Shown piece after piece: positions 29,401 through 41,500 of a stretch of DNA of 64,000 nucleotides (positions are counted from its first letter, which is position 1; each line of letters starts with the position of its first letter). The DNA is from Agelaius tricolor (lineage: Eukaryota > Chordata > Aves > Passeriformes > Icteridae). Below the pieces are notes generated by a model, which made no database searches, was not told the DNA's origin, and worked only from the letters and a program-made list of their open reading frames with translations. The stretch is from the NCBI GenBank assembly GCA_023055355.1, contig JALJCS010000002.1, positions 79,751,001 through 79,815,000 of the forward strand, given 5' to 3'. A program made the position numbers and the translations under genes.

Positions 29401-32400
29401 ATCTCAACAGCTGTGCAAGATATTAGCATATAAATCATAATACATGGGTCATGACATTTTCAGCTTCTTCTGGTCAGCCTTATACTCCATGTAGGAGTAT
29501 GAAAAGTGAAGGACTTAGAGCAGAGCCTTTTGACAGCAGCCATGGTTGTTCAATATCCATGATTTTGAGTATTACAACAACATTTAGAGACACGGTCTTT
29601 TTTTTTTTTTTTTGGATAGTGATGGTGGTGGTTTGTTTGGGGGGGATGGTTTGGGGTTTTGTTTGGTTGTTGTTGTTATTTAAGAAATGAGAGAAATATT
29701 AAGTTGGGCTTTCTCAGTTTATCAGAGGGTTTCTAAACCCCAGAGAATTAAAGGCAGAGGTGTTGCTGGAATGCAGCAGATTTTTTTCCTTATCATATTT
29801 TTTCACATAACACAGCAAAGCTACAATTTGAGCTAAAACTGCTAGTAAAAATTATCCCTACCTTATTTAACCAAAGCTGTCTCCTCTGGTACTAGCAACA
29901 TTATAATCCTGTTTATTCTCCAGTGAGTTTGGTTTGTAGGTTCTTTCAGGGGAAAAGACTTTGCTACAGCAAAATAAAACACTGAGGGAAAATTCCACAT
30001 TTTTATTCCTTAAGCAAAGAAGATAAAGCTCCAGACTTCTCCTCTTTTGCAAATCCTCTTTGAAATAGACCAATGAATTAAAATGGCTTAATGGTTCAAA
30101 CTGAGAACAAACACATACCCACTTACTTTTTTGAACAAACACATAAAACATAGAGCTATGGTGATAAGGTAAGGTTAGTGAGGCACTTTGTACTTACCAG
30201 GGCTTTAGCCTCTCTTATTTGATGGACTCCTAACCAGCTTTGACTTTTCATTGACTTTCCTCACCTTTAATTTAAGACCGCATTGACTTTTCCTGTCACC
30301 TTAATCCATTTCTAGCATTAAATTGCTGCACAGCTAGCTATAATGCTACTCAGTATTGATTATATTCTTTCCTCTCAATAATGTTTTGTTACATACATTG
30401 AAAAATAGTCCAAGAAGGCTTCTGCTGCTTTGCTGGTTTTTAGTAGTTAATAATTCCACTTTTTTTTTTCCTTTTTTTTCTTACTATTTCATTGCCCACT
30501 TAAACCCAGGTCAGTGTTTTGGAGAAAGGAAAGCTGTAAATTACATGTGATGCAGTGTCTATGCAGAATGTATTTGGTCTCTGGGGTTTGCCATAAATGA
30601 GAGCTGCTTGAGAGTAAATCCTTGCCAGGTCCCCGTGGTGCCTTTCCGAGGCACCAAAATCTTGTTCCCATGGCTGATGCACAGCTGGTGTCCAAGCTGG
30701 CTCACCAGAGAAGGAGTGGGAAGTGTCAAGGAAGGATGAAAGCTGCCTCAGCCTTGGGAGTTCTCAAATCTGTAACCTGCCAACAGGAAAGCACAGCACC
30801 CCTGGGGATGGGAAGTTCACCCTTCAGACACTCGGAGGACCCTCCACAGCTGCAGATGAGCTCCTCAGGGATGCAGCAATGCTGGAGAAGTGAGACCTGT
30901 CCTGTGCCAGCTTTGCACAGACAGGGCCTGCAAAGCCAGCACTAATTTCCTCCATGTCCTTGCCCTAAAATGGTGGCAATAGTTCCTTTTTATGTATGCA
31001 ATTTTTCATGTAGGTTTTTATGCTAAGGCAGGACCTTACCTCCATTACAATAACCCAAGCCTGATTAATAGGCATTTATTTCTTATGAAAAAAATGGAAT
31101 TGCAGAAGTGAAAGGTTGAAACAAAATACAGTATTCTGCAGGCAACGACCAAATGGAATAACACTGTGTTACCTGGGGCTTGAAATACTCTCTGGAAACT
31201 TAAAAGTTGCCTGAAGAATTACACAAGGAAAGATAAAATCTTTTTTTCCAGCCCCAGGATTTAAGCCTGAATTTAGTGTTCCATGACAGGGTGTCTCCTC
31301 TCACCATTTGTGGATCATAAAAAGAATACTTAATTTTTCTTGTAAAAAAATGACTCATGCTTTCAGCCAGGCTCAGTTATGTGCCTGGCTGGGTAGGTCT
31401 TCAATGCATTTTTGGTAAAGAAAGGATGGGATATATCCATAATAAATATAAAATGGTTTTTATTTTTTTTTTGCAGGAAAAAGAACTGTGTTTTACAGGA
31501 AAAATACTGTGTTCATTGCTGTCTCCTTGACTGTGCTGTCACTATGCAGGCTCATTCCCTTTCTTGGACATTATGCAGGGGATGTAACACAGGGCTCGTG
31601 GAGAAGTCTGCAGACTCTCCCAGGGCAAAAAGTTGCACCCTTGGTTGTCCTCAAAGTCAACCCTGCTTACACAGCCTGTGGACACATTGCTAAAAAATAA
31701 AGTAATATGAGGTGATATGTTCTAATGCACCTCCCTTAGCACCTTTAAAAGAAGTTTTTGTCTTGTTTTTTTTTCCTTCCTGTGTCATGTGTTTGGTATT
31801 CTTTTTTTTTTTTTTTTTGTCACTAATGTTAAGTCCTCTCTGACTTTCCTTTCTTCTTTCCCATAACATTAACATAACTGTCTAATGCAGCCCAGTCTGC
31901 ACAGGTAAGTGCTGACAGGTATTTGTGGTTATGTGTCTGTTCCTGGGCAGGCCATTAAACCACACAGAGAAATCTGGTTTGCATAAGAGCTTCACCACAG
32001 ACCTCAGATATGACCTCACAAAAATCACTCTGATTTCCTTCATCAGGTTCCCTCTCCTGTCCCTGATCTCTCCAGCCCTGGTAGGGCAGAGCCCATCTCT
32101 GACCACAAAAACCTGAGCTGTGCCTGCTACAAACTCTGTGTGCTAGGAGAATACAAATTAATGACATTCAACTGCTATTGAAAAGCCTTATTGACTCACG
32201 TCTTTTATACGATACTGAAGCCTGTATGACTCTCAAGCCTCTGTCACAGTTAATACCAGCTTTCAGTCATATCTTTGCAATTGAAACTCAGCAGGGGACT
32301 AATGGATGACCAGCTATTTTCTGCTAATACACCATAGAAATGAGTGTGCCTGATCAATTCATGAAAACACTCAGAGTGCAGAAAGTACCCAGAGAAAGTC

Positions 32401-35400
32401 GAAACTATTCTTTTTAAGAGAACATTTTTTATGCTCCCTGATTCTGCATTTAATTCTGTAAGCGTAGTTAAGGGCAAAGGGAGTTCTTAAATTTCATTTC
32501 ACATTCAGACTCTTCTGCTGTTGGCACTCCTGTGGAATTGTTGCTGCTGCTCATGCATATTGAGGGGCAATGTGCACCTTTGCAGGCAGAATACATCTCT
32601 GCAGCTCATTCCCGGCCATTTCCCGGGTGCATGGTACTGTGAGAACATTGCAGCCCATGGGGTTTCCCATTTATACCCTTATAATTTTTTCTTCTATCCT
32701 ACAAAGGATTTGCTTTTGCAAGAACTGTCTGTATGGTAGGGGAGAGCTGGATGCAATGTCCTCAGCTCATCAGCAGTTCGTGCTGCTCCTTCAAAGTGCA
32801 CCACATCCTTCAAAGCACAGCATGTCTTCCAAAGCACTGCTAATGCTTGCCTGTCAGCAAATGAGAAAGCAGGGCAGGAGCCAAAAGTTAAAGACCCAGG
32901 CTGCAGGCTGCTGCTGGGAAGCACACTGTTTCCAAGCATTTTGATATCAGAATTACTGCCTAGACCAGGAGCTAGCCCAGAGTGCCTTGTGCCTCTTTGT
33001 GGATTAGCAGGTTGTGCCATGATTAATGAATTCCTGCTCTTTCTTATTTAGACAGAAGGTACATGAACTGTTCCAGTCAGCTTCAGCCTCCAAGAAAAAA
33101 ATGAGCACAGAATACAATGCCACAGTAGGAAGAAAGAAGCTGGTGCTTCACCAAAGCCTGGGTGACGGTTCTGCCCTTGCAATTCACGAGGAGTCCCAGT
33201 AGGTGAGAAGCTCACAGCTTGTAGGAGAGACAGCACAGCTGGCAGAGCACACAGCAATGCAGTTTGGGAGGGAAAGCTACAGAGCCCTGCTGTTAGACTG
33301 CAAGCCATGGGGTAAAATGTCCCTGCTGCCACCAGGAATGTTTCACAATACAACCCTTCTAGCTTCTGTTCATTCATTTCTTTTCATCCTTTTTTCAAAA
33401 ATTCAAAGTCAAACCCTGAGACTGTAGTGAAAAGCAGACATGTCTCTCATCAACATAACACCTGGGATGGAAAATCCTGAATGTGCACCAGCAACCATGT
33501 TAAAAACCCTCTGTTGTGCCTCTGTTCCAGACACTGTTCTCACCGGGCTGCTGTCCAAAACTTCCTTTGCTGCAGTGCACTCCTGCTAGACACTGACTGT
33601 CTGACACAAGTCCAAGCAGAGAGAAGTCAAAGGAGGCAGTTAAGCAACTGGAAGTCTGTAATTTCTTTCTTGCTTGAACTATGGGTACTCAAGTGAGAAA
33701 GGATTTTTTTTTTTTTTAGCTGAAAGAGATTATCAGAGAGCTTGAGAACATGAAAGAGTAACCTTAAGCTGGAGACGGTTCAGATAATTTTTTTGCTATG
33801 AACATTCTAAATAACTTTAGTACAAAGTAAATATATAACAATACTGGACATGTGCTAATATGTGATGTCTGGAATGGCTGTTGCTCTTTGGTTTTATTAA
33901 GTTCCTGTTGTGAAAAAAGATGCATCATTATGCCGCATTTTCAACAAACATGGAGCAAAAGGCAGTTTCTTTCTGAGGAGCTTTTATCTAACCACACAGG
34001 TTGAAGAGGAATGGGAAGAGTTGTAATTAGAAAGGATATGCTCCAAGTACACATTGGCATTGAAATTTGAATAGGTGGGTAATAGAGGCATTGATGGAAA
34101 AAAGAGACATGGGCAAGAATAAAAGAGCAAAGCAGAAGGGAACAATAGTCAAAGGGAATGGAAAAGGAAGGAGAATGTATCTGCTCTGGCTGAGCAGAGG
34201 GCACTGGGGAATGTGTGTTGGGGCATGCTAGCTGTTACAATAGAGGAGAAAATGCTCCAAGACAAAATTGATATAACCTCTTGACATTGGAAAGAGACAT
34301 TGCAGACCTGCACAGTCCTTGTTCCTTAGGCCACCATTTGCTGCCATGGACAGGGATATCTGTTTGCCTTCCTCTGGAGACGATGAATTACTGTTGTGAT
34401 TTCTCACACTAAGTGGACAATATAATCCTTGATTTCATATACAGTTCTCCTAATAACATCTCAGGAGAGCACAGAACTTATGTCTATGACCTTAGTTGCA
34501 GTAAGACACTATTTTATTGGTGATAATAATAGATTTGTTCCTTAACTCTTCCCAGTTTGAATAATTATAAATACTTCTGTCAGTGCTTGGTGCTCATCTC
34601 AGCACACTGTTGGCACTTTAAGCTTTTTTTCACTGCTGAATGGGGAAATTTTCGCTTTGCATTTGACTATTTCACAATTTCTACTCCAAAATGTCTTGGG
34701 TTCTACAAACTCCTTATCCTTGTGGAAAGTGAAGAGAGAGTATTTTAAGGGATCAGAGAAATACATAATTTACAAGCTGCCTAATGACTACCTTAAAATT
34801 TAGAGGAAAATAAGCATACACGTGTTCATAGAATTTCAGTATGGGCTACTCAGTAAAGTCTGTACTTGCCCATATGAACTGAACTCCATCAGAAAACAGT
34901 CAGGCATGGAAAACAGGTCCCTTACATGAGAAACACTTCCATTTCACCATGGTTCCAAGAATAATTTAGAGCAATTATTGGTCAGTTTTTGCACAGTTAT
35001 TCTTCTGACAGTCAAAAAGATGTAAAATTAATAAAAGCAGACAAGTCTAGAAATTGTCTCTGACCTCTGCATATCTCAGTAGCATTTCTGCAGAAATCCT
35101 CCCCAGTCAGTCAGACAGTATTCTGAAGACAACCTTGTACCAAGATCATAACCCTGAGGATCAGACTAGACAGGAATGGAGAACAAACATACATTTTACA
35201 TTCATTTACATTCGCATATGCATAGCAGGAACATTAAAAATTCAGCTCCTTATAGCAATATTTATAACTACAAGTAAATATTTTCTCTAAATTCATCTTC
35301 AATCTATCATATTTAGGTAAAATTCCCTTAGGTCTCTCGCTTTAGCTAAAGACATGTGGTTAAATTCTTTTTGCTTGAAATATATTTACTGCTGCTAACA

Positions 35401-36957
35401 AACTCAGACTTCTCCTCTGCCTCCCTAATCTTTGCTACTGACCTTTGCTACTCACATACCCAGGTTACACTACTGTGGGTGGAAGCTGCTGCCTCACCTC
35501 CTACTTAAAACTTTTTTATCACTTTCCCCTCACTCTCTTTCATTTCAGATCATTATTTCATGCGAACTCCTTTCCTTACATCCCTGTATTTCACTGCTCC
35601 TTTTTCCAAAGCATAATGAAACACTTTCCCACTTTCCCTTTCAATTAATTTGCCTGATGGCCTCAGCAGTCCTGGTGCTGACTGCCGAATCTCTTTTTCC
35701 CAGCCCCTCTTTTGTTGCTTCCATCCAGGTTTTTCACAGCTCTACTGCTCAGCATAACTTTCTTAGTGGACCATATCACTTGCCTGTTTAGATCCTTTCC
35801 AAAATCCACTCTTGCTCTTAAAATTCTGGTCTTTTTCCCTACCTCAACCTTAATCTCAGAACTAAATCCATGTCCTATATGGATGTGTCTGTCACCCACA
35901 TGTTATCTTTTACACTGTCCTTGACCACAAACTCTTCCTCAGAATTCCCTATTATATTCAGGTCTATGTCCTCATTTTATTCCAAACACTTGGAAAGACA
36001 TTTTCTTTCATATGAAGGCCACACTATTAACTTGTCCTCTCTAAGTAATGAAAAGAATACTCAGGTTACCTGACAAGCACAACTGAGATGCCTTTGGAAG
36101 GAGGCAACTATGCTAAATTACACCAGCAGAGAAACTGGCTGAAATACAAGGGAACTTCGTCATTTAGAATTTCTCACTGTGCTTTGATTTATTTGTGTCT
36201 TATGTTCTGGAGTTTCAGCTGTGAAGGGCAAGAATTGTCTTTATCACTGTACTGAATATCACTGCTATAGCCTCAGCTCTTTCAAGCTGATAAATAATGA
36301 GATACTCATGAAATTCCTAGCGGGTGTTTTGTTTTAATACCTCATCTGATTTCAGTGGGAGGTTTACCTGAGTAAGATCTTCCACTAAGCAGAATAATTT
36401 CTTGTTCCCCCTACCAGGTAACAAATGCCAGCTTAATACATCAATCCATCATCACATAGTTATGTGTTATCTGTAGTCAAAAGCCCCAATAAAAAAATTC
36501 TAATCTCCTTAGAATGATAAAGGAGAAAACTAATGTGAACCTATTGCTAATAAAACTGAATTTCCTAAAAAGCAAGGGCCATTTATACCTTAATAACACA
36601 ATGGTCCTTCCATCCATCAGTCTGGAAAGTCAGTACCACTTGGTATCACATAATTTATTTTGTTCTAACAAACCTGTTAGTAAAGTGAGCCCTACAGCTC
36701 TTGGAGAGAGAACTGTGGAGTGGGAAAACATTATGTCTAGTTCTGCATGGTAAGCACTGTTAGGGCCAGGGGCAGAATTGAAGCTGTTTTTTGGAGCACT
36801 GGAGCATGCATTTGGAAGTGCAACCCTTGCTTTTGCCAGGAGGTGAGGGTTTAGTTCAGTTGGCTGGACAAAAATAGAGGGATTGCAGAAGGACCGGACT
36901 CTTTGTTCTCAGTTCTGCTGTAAGCATTGCCAGGTATGTAAAAGAGGACGATTTAAC
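26451..36957. other. Long intergenic stretch, no gene recognised
   Basis: No exon chain, RNA gene or clear transposon was identified in these 10.5 kb. Open frames are all short (at most 127 codons) and without recognisable motifs. Homopolymer T runs occur at 27155-27169 (15), 29598-29613 (16), 31802-31818 (17) and 33704-33717 (14). These could be simple repeats or A-tails of antisense insertions, but no element body is visible next to them. The perfect inverted repeat at 28756-28804 is listed separately. Confidence 0.5.
28756..28804. repeat. Perfect 17-bp inverted repeat with 15-nt loop
   Basis: GCAGAGATTTCAGTCCC (28756-28772) is exactly complementary in reverse to GGGACTGAAATCTCTGC (28788-28804), with a 15-base loop between. 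Transcribed RNA from either strand would fold into a stable hairpin of about 49 nt. It is shorter than a usual pre-miRNA (60 to 80 nt), and the flanks do not extend the pairing. Confidence 0.9.
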
Positions 36958-37357
36958 ACATTCTCCTGGTTCTGGCCAGGGCAGGGTTAATTTTTGCAGC
37001 AGCCAGGAGGGCCATGGCCGGGAGCTGGAGGTTATTCTATACCACCTCCTATCATTCCCAGGGATGGGGAAAGGAGTCAGCAGCGTGGCAGCAGGGCAGG
37101 GTATTGCCAGGGGTGAGCACTCACATGTGAAACATTTGCCTCTTGTATACTCTGTCACTGCTATTGCTGCAGTTTCTGTTCATTTTCTTATTTCATTGCT
37201 GTTTCCAGTAAGTGGTTCTTATCCCAACCCATAACCTTTCCCCTTTTTGCCTCCAATGCTCCTCCAGTCCACAACAGGGGAAGGGGAGGAGGAATGTGGG
37301 AGTGAGTGAGCAGCGGTTGGAGTGTTTTCGGTGGAAACACTCGGCTGGGGAAGCCAC
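36958..37357 (+). mobile_element. Solo LTR of an avian endogenous retrovirus, sense
   Basis: The LTR runs from CACATTCTCCTGGTTCTGGC (36958) through a GC-rich U3-like part and TTTCTTATTTCATTGCTGTT. It then runs through TTCTTATCCCAACCCATAAC and GGGGAGGAGGAATGTGGGAG, and ends near TGTTTTCGGTGGAAACACTCGGCTGGGG. It belongs to the same family as the antisense fragment at 8390-8655: GTGAGTGAGCAG here matches the complement there. No internal coding region is present. Confidence 0.7.
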
Positions 37358-38218
37358 AACTCACATCTTGTTAGGAAATGTGGGAATTAGTTACCTGAAG
37401 AAGAGGCATCTCACTTCCCTTTACAATCAATGGCTGTGTGATATGCCAAAGGGTTTTTTAAATTATCTGGTATAACTTCAGGGAAGTAGTGTCACTGGGT
37501 AACACCCCACAGGCCACTCTGAACTGTGACACCAGACAGGATGTTCACAATGGATCCCAGTTTTTCCTTGCCCTAATTATTTTTCAATTTCTAAGAGCAC
37601 CTGGTCTGTTTTATTGTCATGACTCAGTGGTACCTTGTGACATGGACACACAGAAATCCACCTCAAACCTTCTCTCATAAATTATCATGGTGCTATGGGT
37701 TGATAGTTCAGAATATTGCTTATGCCTGGCAGAAAAGAGCTTGCCTGAAGGCTAGCTGAAAACATAAATAGGGCTAGCTAAAAAACCAAAGAGCTGTTTG
37801 CCAAGTATGAATGGAATGAACTCTCTCATGAGCCTTTCTCTTGACATCCATTCTCTTGTGATCCAACCTGTCTGATACTTCCCTTGGTAGGCAGGAGGAG
37901 GAGTGTCTGTCAGAAGGCAGGGAAAACATCATCACTTTCTTCCCCAGATTTCTTCAAATCTTATGGTAATTTAAATTTTCTCTTTCATCCTGAGTGAGTG
38001 CTGAGTTTGCTAACACCAACCTCACATTTAATTACAGCTGTGATAATCTCTCTGTTGGTAATTTGAAGGTTGATTAGTTTTTGTTACCTGTAATTACAGA
38101 CAGTCACTCTGAATGTTGCTTTACTGCCAATCTGCTGGTCTAGTCAAGAATAATTTAGATATTTCTCTTGTAATTGAAAGAAACAGCTGATGGACAGGCA
38201 ATCTAGCAAATGGCTGGA
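37358..38218. other. 3' flank of SLC30A8, possible conserved noncoding block
   Basis: No gene or transposon is recognised. From about 37965 to 38130 the sequence is AT-rich, with homeodomain-like TAATTA cores (ACATTTAATTACAGCTGTGA and CCTGTAATTACAGACAG). This composition often belongs to conserved enhancers, but conservation cannot be judged from one sequence. Confidence 0.35.
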
Positions 38219-38224
38219 TTTAAT
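38219..38224 (-). promoter_or_regulatory. Candidate polyadenylation signal of SLC30A8
   Basis: On the minus strand this reads ATTAAA, a common variant signal, about 180 bases after the SLC30A8 stop codon. No stronger AATAAA was noticed closer to the stop. The true 3' end could be further away, since mammalian SLC30A8 transcripts have long 3' UTRs. Confidence 0.3.
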
Positions 38225-38405
38225 ACTTGTTCTCTCATGGTAGATGATACCAACAAAGAAAGGCCCACACTCTGCTTGCAATGGCAGGGCTTGCTATGTC
38301 AGCTAATTACCATTTGCTGTTAATCAATTGCATTCAACCAGCACATACAGCCTCCATTGACCTGTAAGAGGGGTGATGGTGATTTGGCATAGCACTGTGC
38401 TCCCT

Positions 38406-38551
38406 TTAATCCCTGGGCTCTTGGCAGAAGACACAGTCTGGTTTCTGATCCTCCCCTGATTCAATCTGAATGGTGATGGAGTGGAAGCTGTACTGCTCAA
38501 ACAGGGCTTGAGTAACATCTCTCAAAATCTTCTGGCTGTCTGTTGAGTCTG
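38406..38551 (-). CDS. SLC30A8: SLC30A8 exon 8 (coding part)
   Basis: This exon encodes the end of the cytosolic domain, [12 protein letters not shown]... to FCQEPRD and the stop at 38406-38408. The acceptor reads TATCTGCAG on the minus strand, and the exon starts with the last two bases of an Ala codon. A second AG three bases on could act as a NAGNAG alternative; the first gives exact alignment length to human. HSITIQIES keeps the His and Glu matching human H345 and E352. The residue matching human R325 is Thr. Confidence 0.93.
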
Positions 38552-41500
38552 CTGCAGATAGCAAGCAAAAAGTAATCAAAACATACATCTTGATAATACT
38601 TTATATAATACTTTTGATAATATTTCTATATTATAGACATTGATAACTAATATAGATATTATATACTTCTAGAAGATAAAATTTTAACAGGAAGTTTGTT
38701 TGAAAAGAGTTTCTTGTCCTTTTTATCCTCCTTTCAGGAACCTCCATGTCAGCAAACCTTTGTTCATTCAAATGTGGTTGGAATATGCAATTTTGGCAAG
38801 AGTTAAGCCAAGTTAAGTAATCACCATAGAAATTCAGACTGGCAGAAGACTGGAGGAAAGCAGAAATACTTAATAAAGATTAGTTCATCCAGTCAGGGAG
38901 TAGCAGCAGTGCCAAGTGATTTGGGTGGCTGATAGACCCTCTGTTTTGGAAAGTGGGGACTCCATGGAGGACTTCATCTCTAGCCCTGACCTTGGCCAAA
39001 CACATTTGGCTTTTTTTTTCTTAATGCATAAAAAGCTGACAGACAGATAAGAAAATTGACCTGAGTAATGGACAGTTTGTCAATTGGGATAAGAACTACA
39101 ATTTAAAATAAAATTTTAAAAGATGAACTCGAGCTACCTCTAAACTCCATCTATTTTTAAAGATGGTTTTACTTCTGAAGATACACCAGGAATGCATAGT
39201 GGCCCTGTAAGATTTTCTTGTAGAGATCAACAGTTTTCAAGTTTGACAGAATTGTGATAAAAATCTGGTTTGAGTCTAATTCTTTTATTTATTTTAAATA
39301 TCTTGTTATTTACTTTGTTGTTCCACAGCCTCTCAAGTTTTCAAGTTTTGGGCTAAGTAGAGGTCCCCGTTGTTTAGACAAGGTTTCTGGGAGGAGGATC
39401 TGAGAGTTTTATTTGCTATTATTGTTGATTTTATTTTTCCAACAAAATTATGACGATTTTTTTTAACAAGAAACAGATAAACAGTCAGCTTAATCTGAAT
39501 CAAGAAAGACTGACCTTTGCTAGACAGCAGCTGAATAGTTACTCCCTGCTTACAGAAATTTACTGACCTGTGGCAATGTGAGCAGAGAGAGCAGTTTGAT
39601 TCATTGTCAGAGACCAAAGACGAAGGTCGTGAACAGACTCCACTTTTTCAACTGTTAAAATTCTTGCTTTTACAGCATCATAAGCAAATCCTTTTGATGT
39701 TCCTGAAAAGGAGAAATTGATGGAAAAACAAGATTTTTAAGGGATAAGAATTGTGATCAATAGAGGAAAATGAATTACGAACCTTTATTCACTTAGATGT
39801 ATCATTTTTATAAAAGTATTCAATGCTTTGGAAAGCCCATCTATTTCAGAGTTCACTGTGCTATATAATCTCATCCCTTGGTTTAAACTTCTAGGCTGAG
39901 ACTCATGCATGTTTTAGGGGACAGTCTGAATGTCCAGTTTACATAGGTGGTGAGCTGTTTAGACAGATCATGTCACAGTTTTGCACCAGCATCTTTTGTG
40001 AGTGCATTCTCTGCCTCCATGAACAGCATGAACTCATCATGCTCCACTTGAATCAGTAGCCTGAAACAGCAGCTCCAGCATCCAATTTCTTTTCAGAAAA
40101 TTCTGGGCAGAATATTCTGCTTAGGAGATAGGACACTCCCCAGAGAGTTCCCCAGGAGGACAGTGGGCTTGGTGCAGAGGGGAAGAGAGCGCTGCTGACT
40201 GTGGCATGTCAGCACTGCTTGCAGAAGCTGGAGTCACTGCTTTAAAAAAGAGACTCCTCAGTGTCAGGGGTTGCTCCCCTTCATGGTAGTTTGATTTTTA
40301 TTTTTTTTTTCAGTAACCAAGAGATCTGCTTTTTGGCAGCCAAAATACAGTCAGTTGCCATGCTCTTGCCAAGGTACATTTCTACATGGAAGTATCTCTA
40401 TCTCACAATCACTGAAAGCAAACCAACCCTCAAATGAAACTACTGTACCAATGTTTTATAACAGGTATTTTATTTTTAGTTTTTAATGGATATTTTATTT
40501 CTTGCAATAGCAGTAGGTGCAAGTGAAAGAGAGGAAAAACAGCCATGCAGGCAGTCACATTGAGTACCCATTCAGAACCTGCACTTTTAGAGCTACTTTT
40601 CCCTTTAATCCTCATGCCTTCACAGCTGAGAAAGAGGTTGCATTATATTATTCAATATGGGTAAGGCAAAAACATGCATCTGTGACTGCTGAAGTCATTT
40701 GGCCTTGCAAATCAAATATTCAAGCCCATAGCTGACAGGATTAAATATTGCTAAGCCTGGCTCTTCTTGCTGCTGCTGTGCTGAGAATTGTCTATCCCCA
40801 TGCACTGGAATGCAACTGGAAAGCTCCAACAGCTTGCTTTTCTGGACTTAGGTGACTAAAGATCTTTTAAACTTCTGTCTCTTGCACTCAGCCTATTTCA
40901 CTGACACAGTTCAAAGCACAGTCAAAACACTTTTTCTTGGCAAAGATTTATATTTCACACAGGTAAAGGAAGTAAACAATGAACAAGGTGAGAAGGCATC
41001 TCATATGCCAAAGGGGTGATAGAAAGAAATGCTACTCATATGGTAAACAAAAGCAACTCGGAGCTCATTAGCAAAATACCAGTACAAAGTTTTTTACAAA
41101 AACTGGCATATATGTAAACCCAATGTAATGGTAGAAAACAATTTTGATTAAAATTAGAAGTAGGTTTAAAGTATGATCAGAATTATAAGACTATTGGAAA
41201 CTGATAAAGAAATGTGCTATTCTACTTTTTTCAAACATATATAAGAATTATGGATAAAGCAACAGAAAAATAATCAAAATGCAAGTGTATTGATTGTGGA
41301 ATCAGGTCCTACCTTCCATTAATATAGTTAGAATATCCCTTAAAATCGTGATGGTAGTTGCCAAAACAAAGATGGAAAACACAAATGTGCAGATTGGGTC
41401 GGCTATTTTGTACTGTGGCTAGAAAAATATGAACACACCACTTTGTTAATTTCATTCTTGTTGGTTATTGTCATTTTTAATTAGCATGAAAGAATAATAA

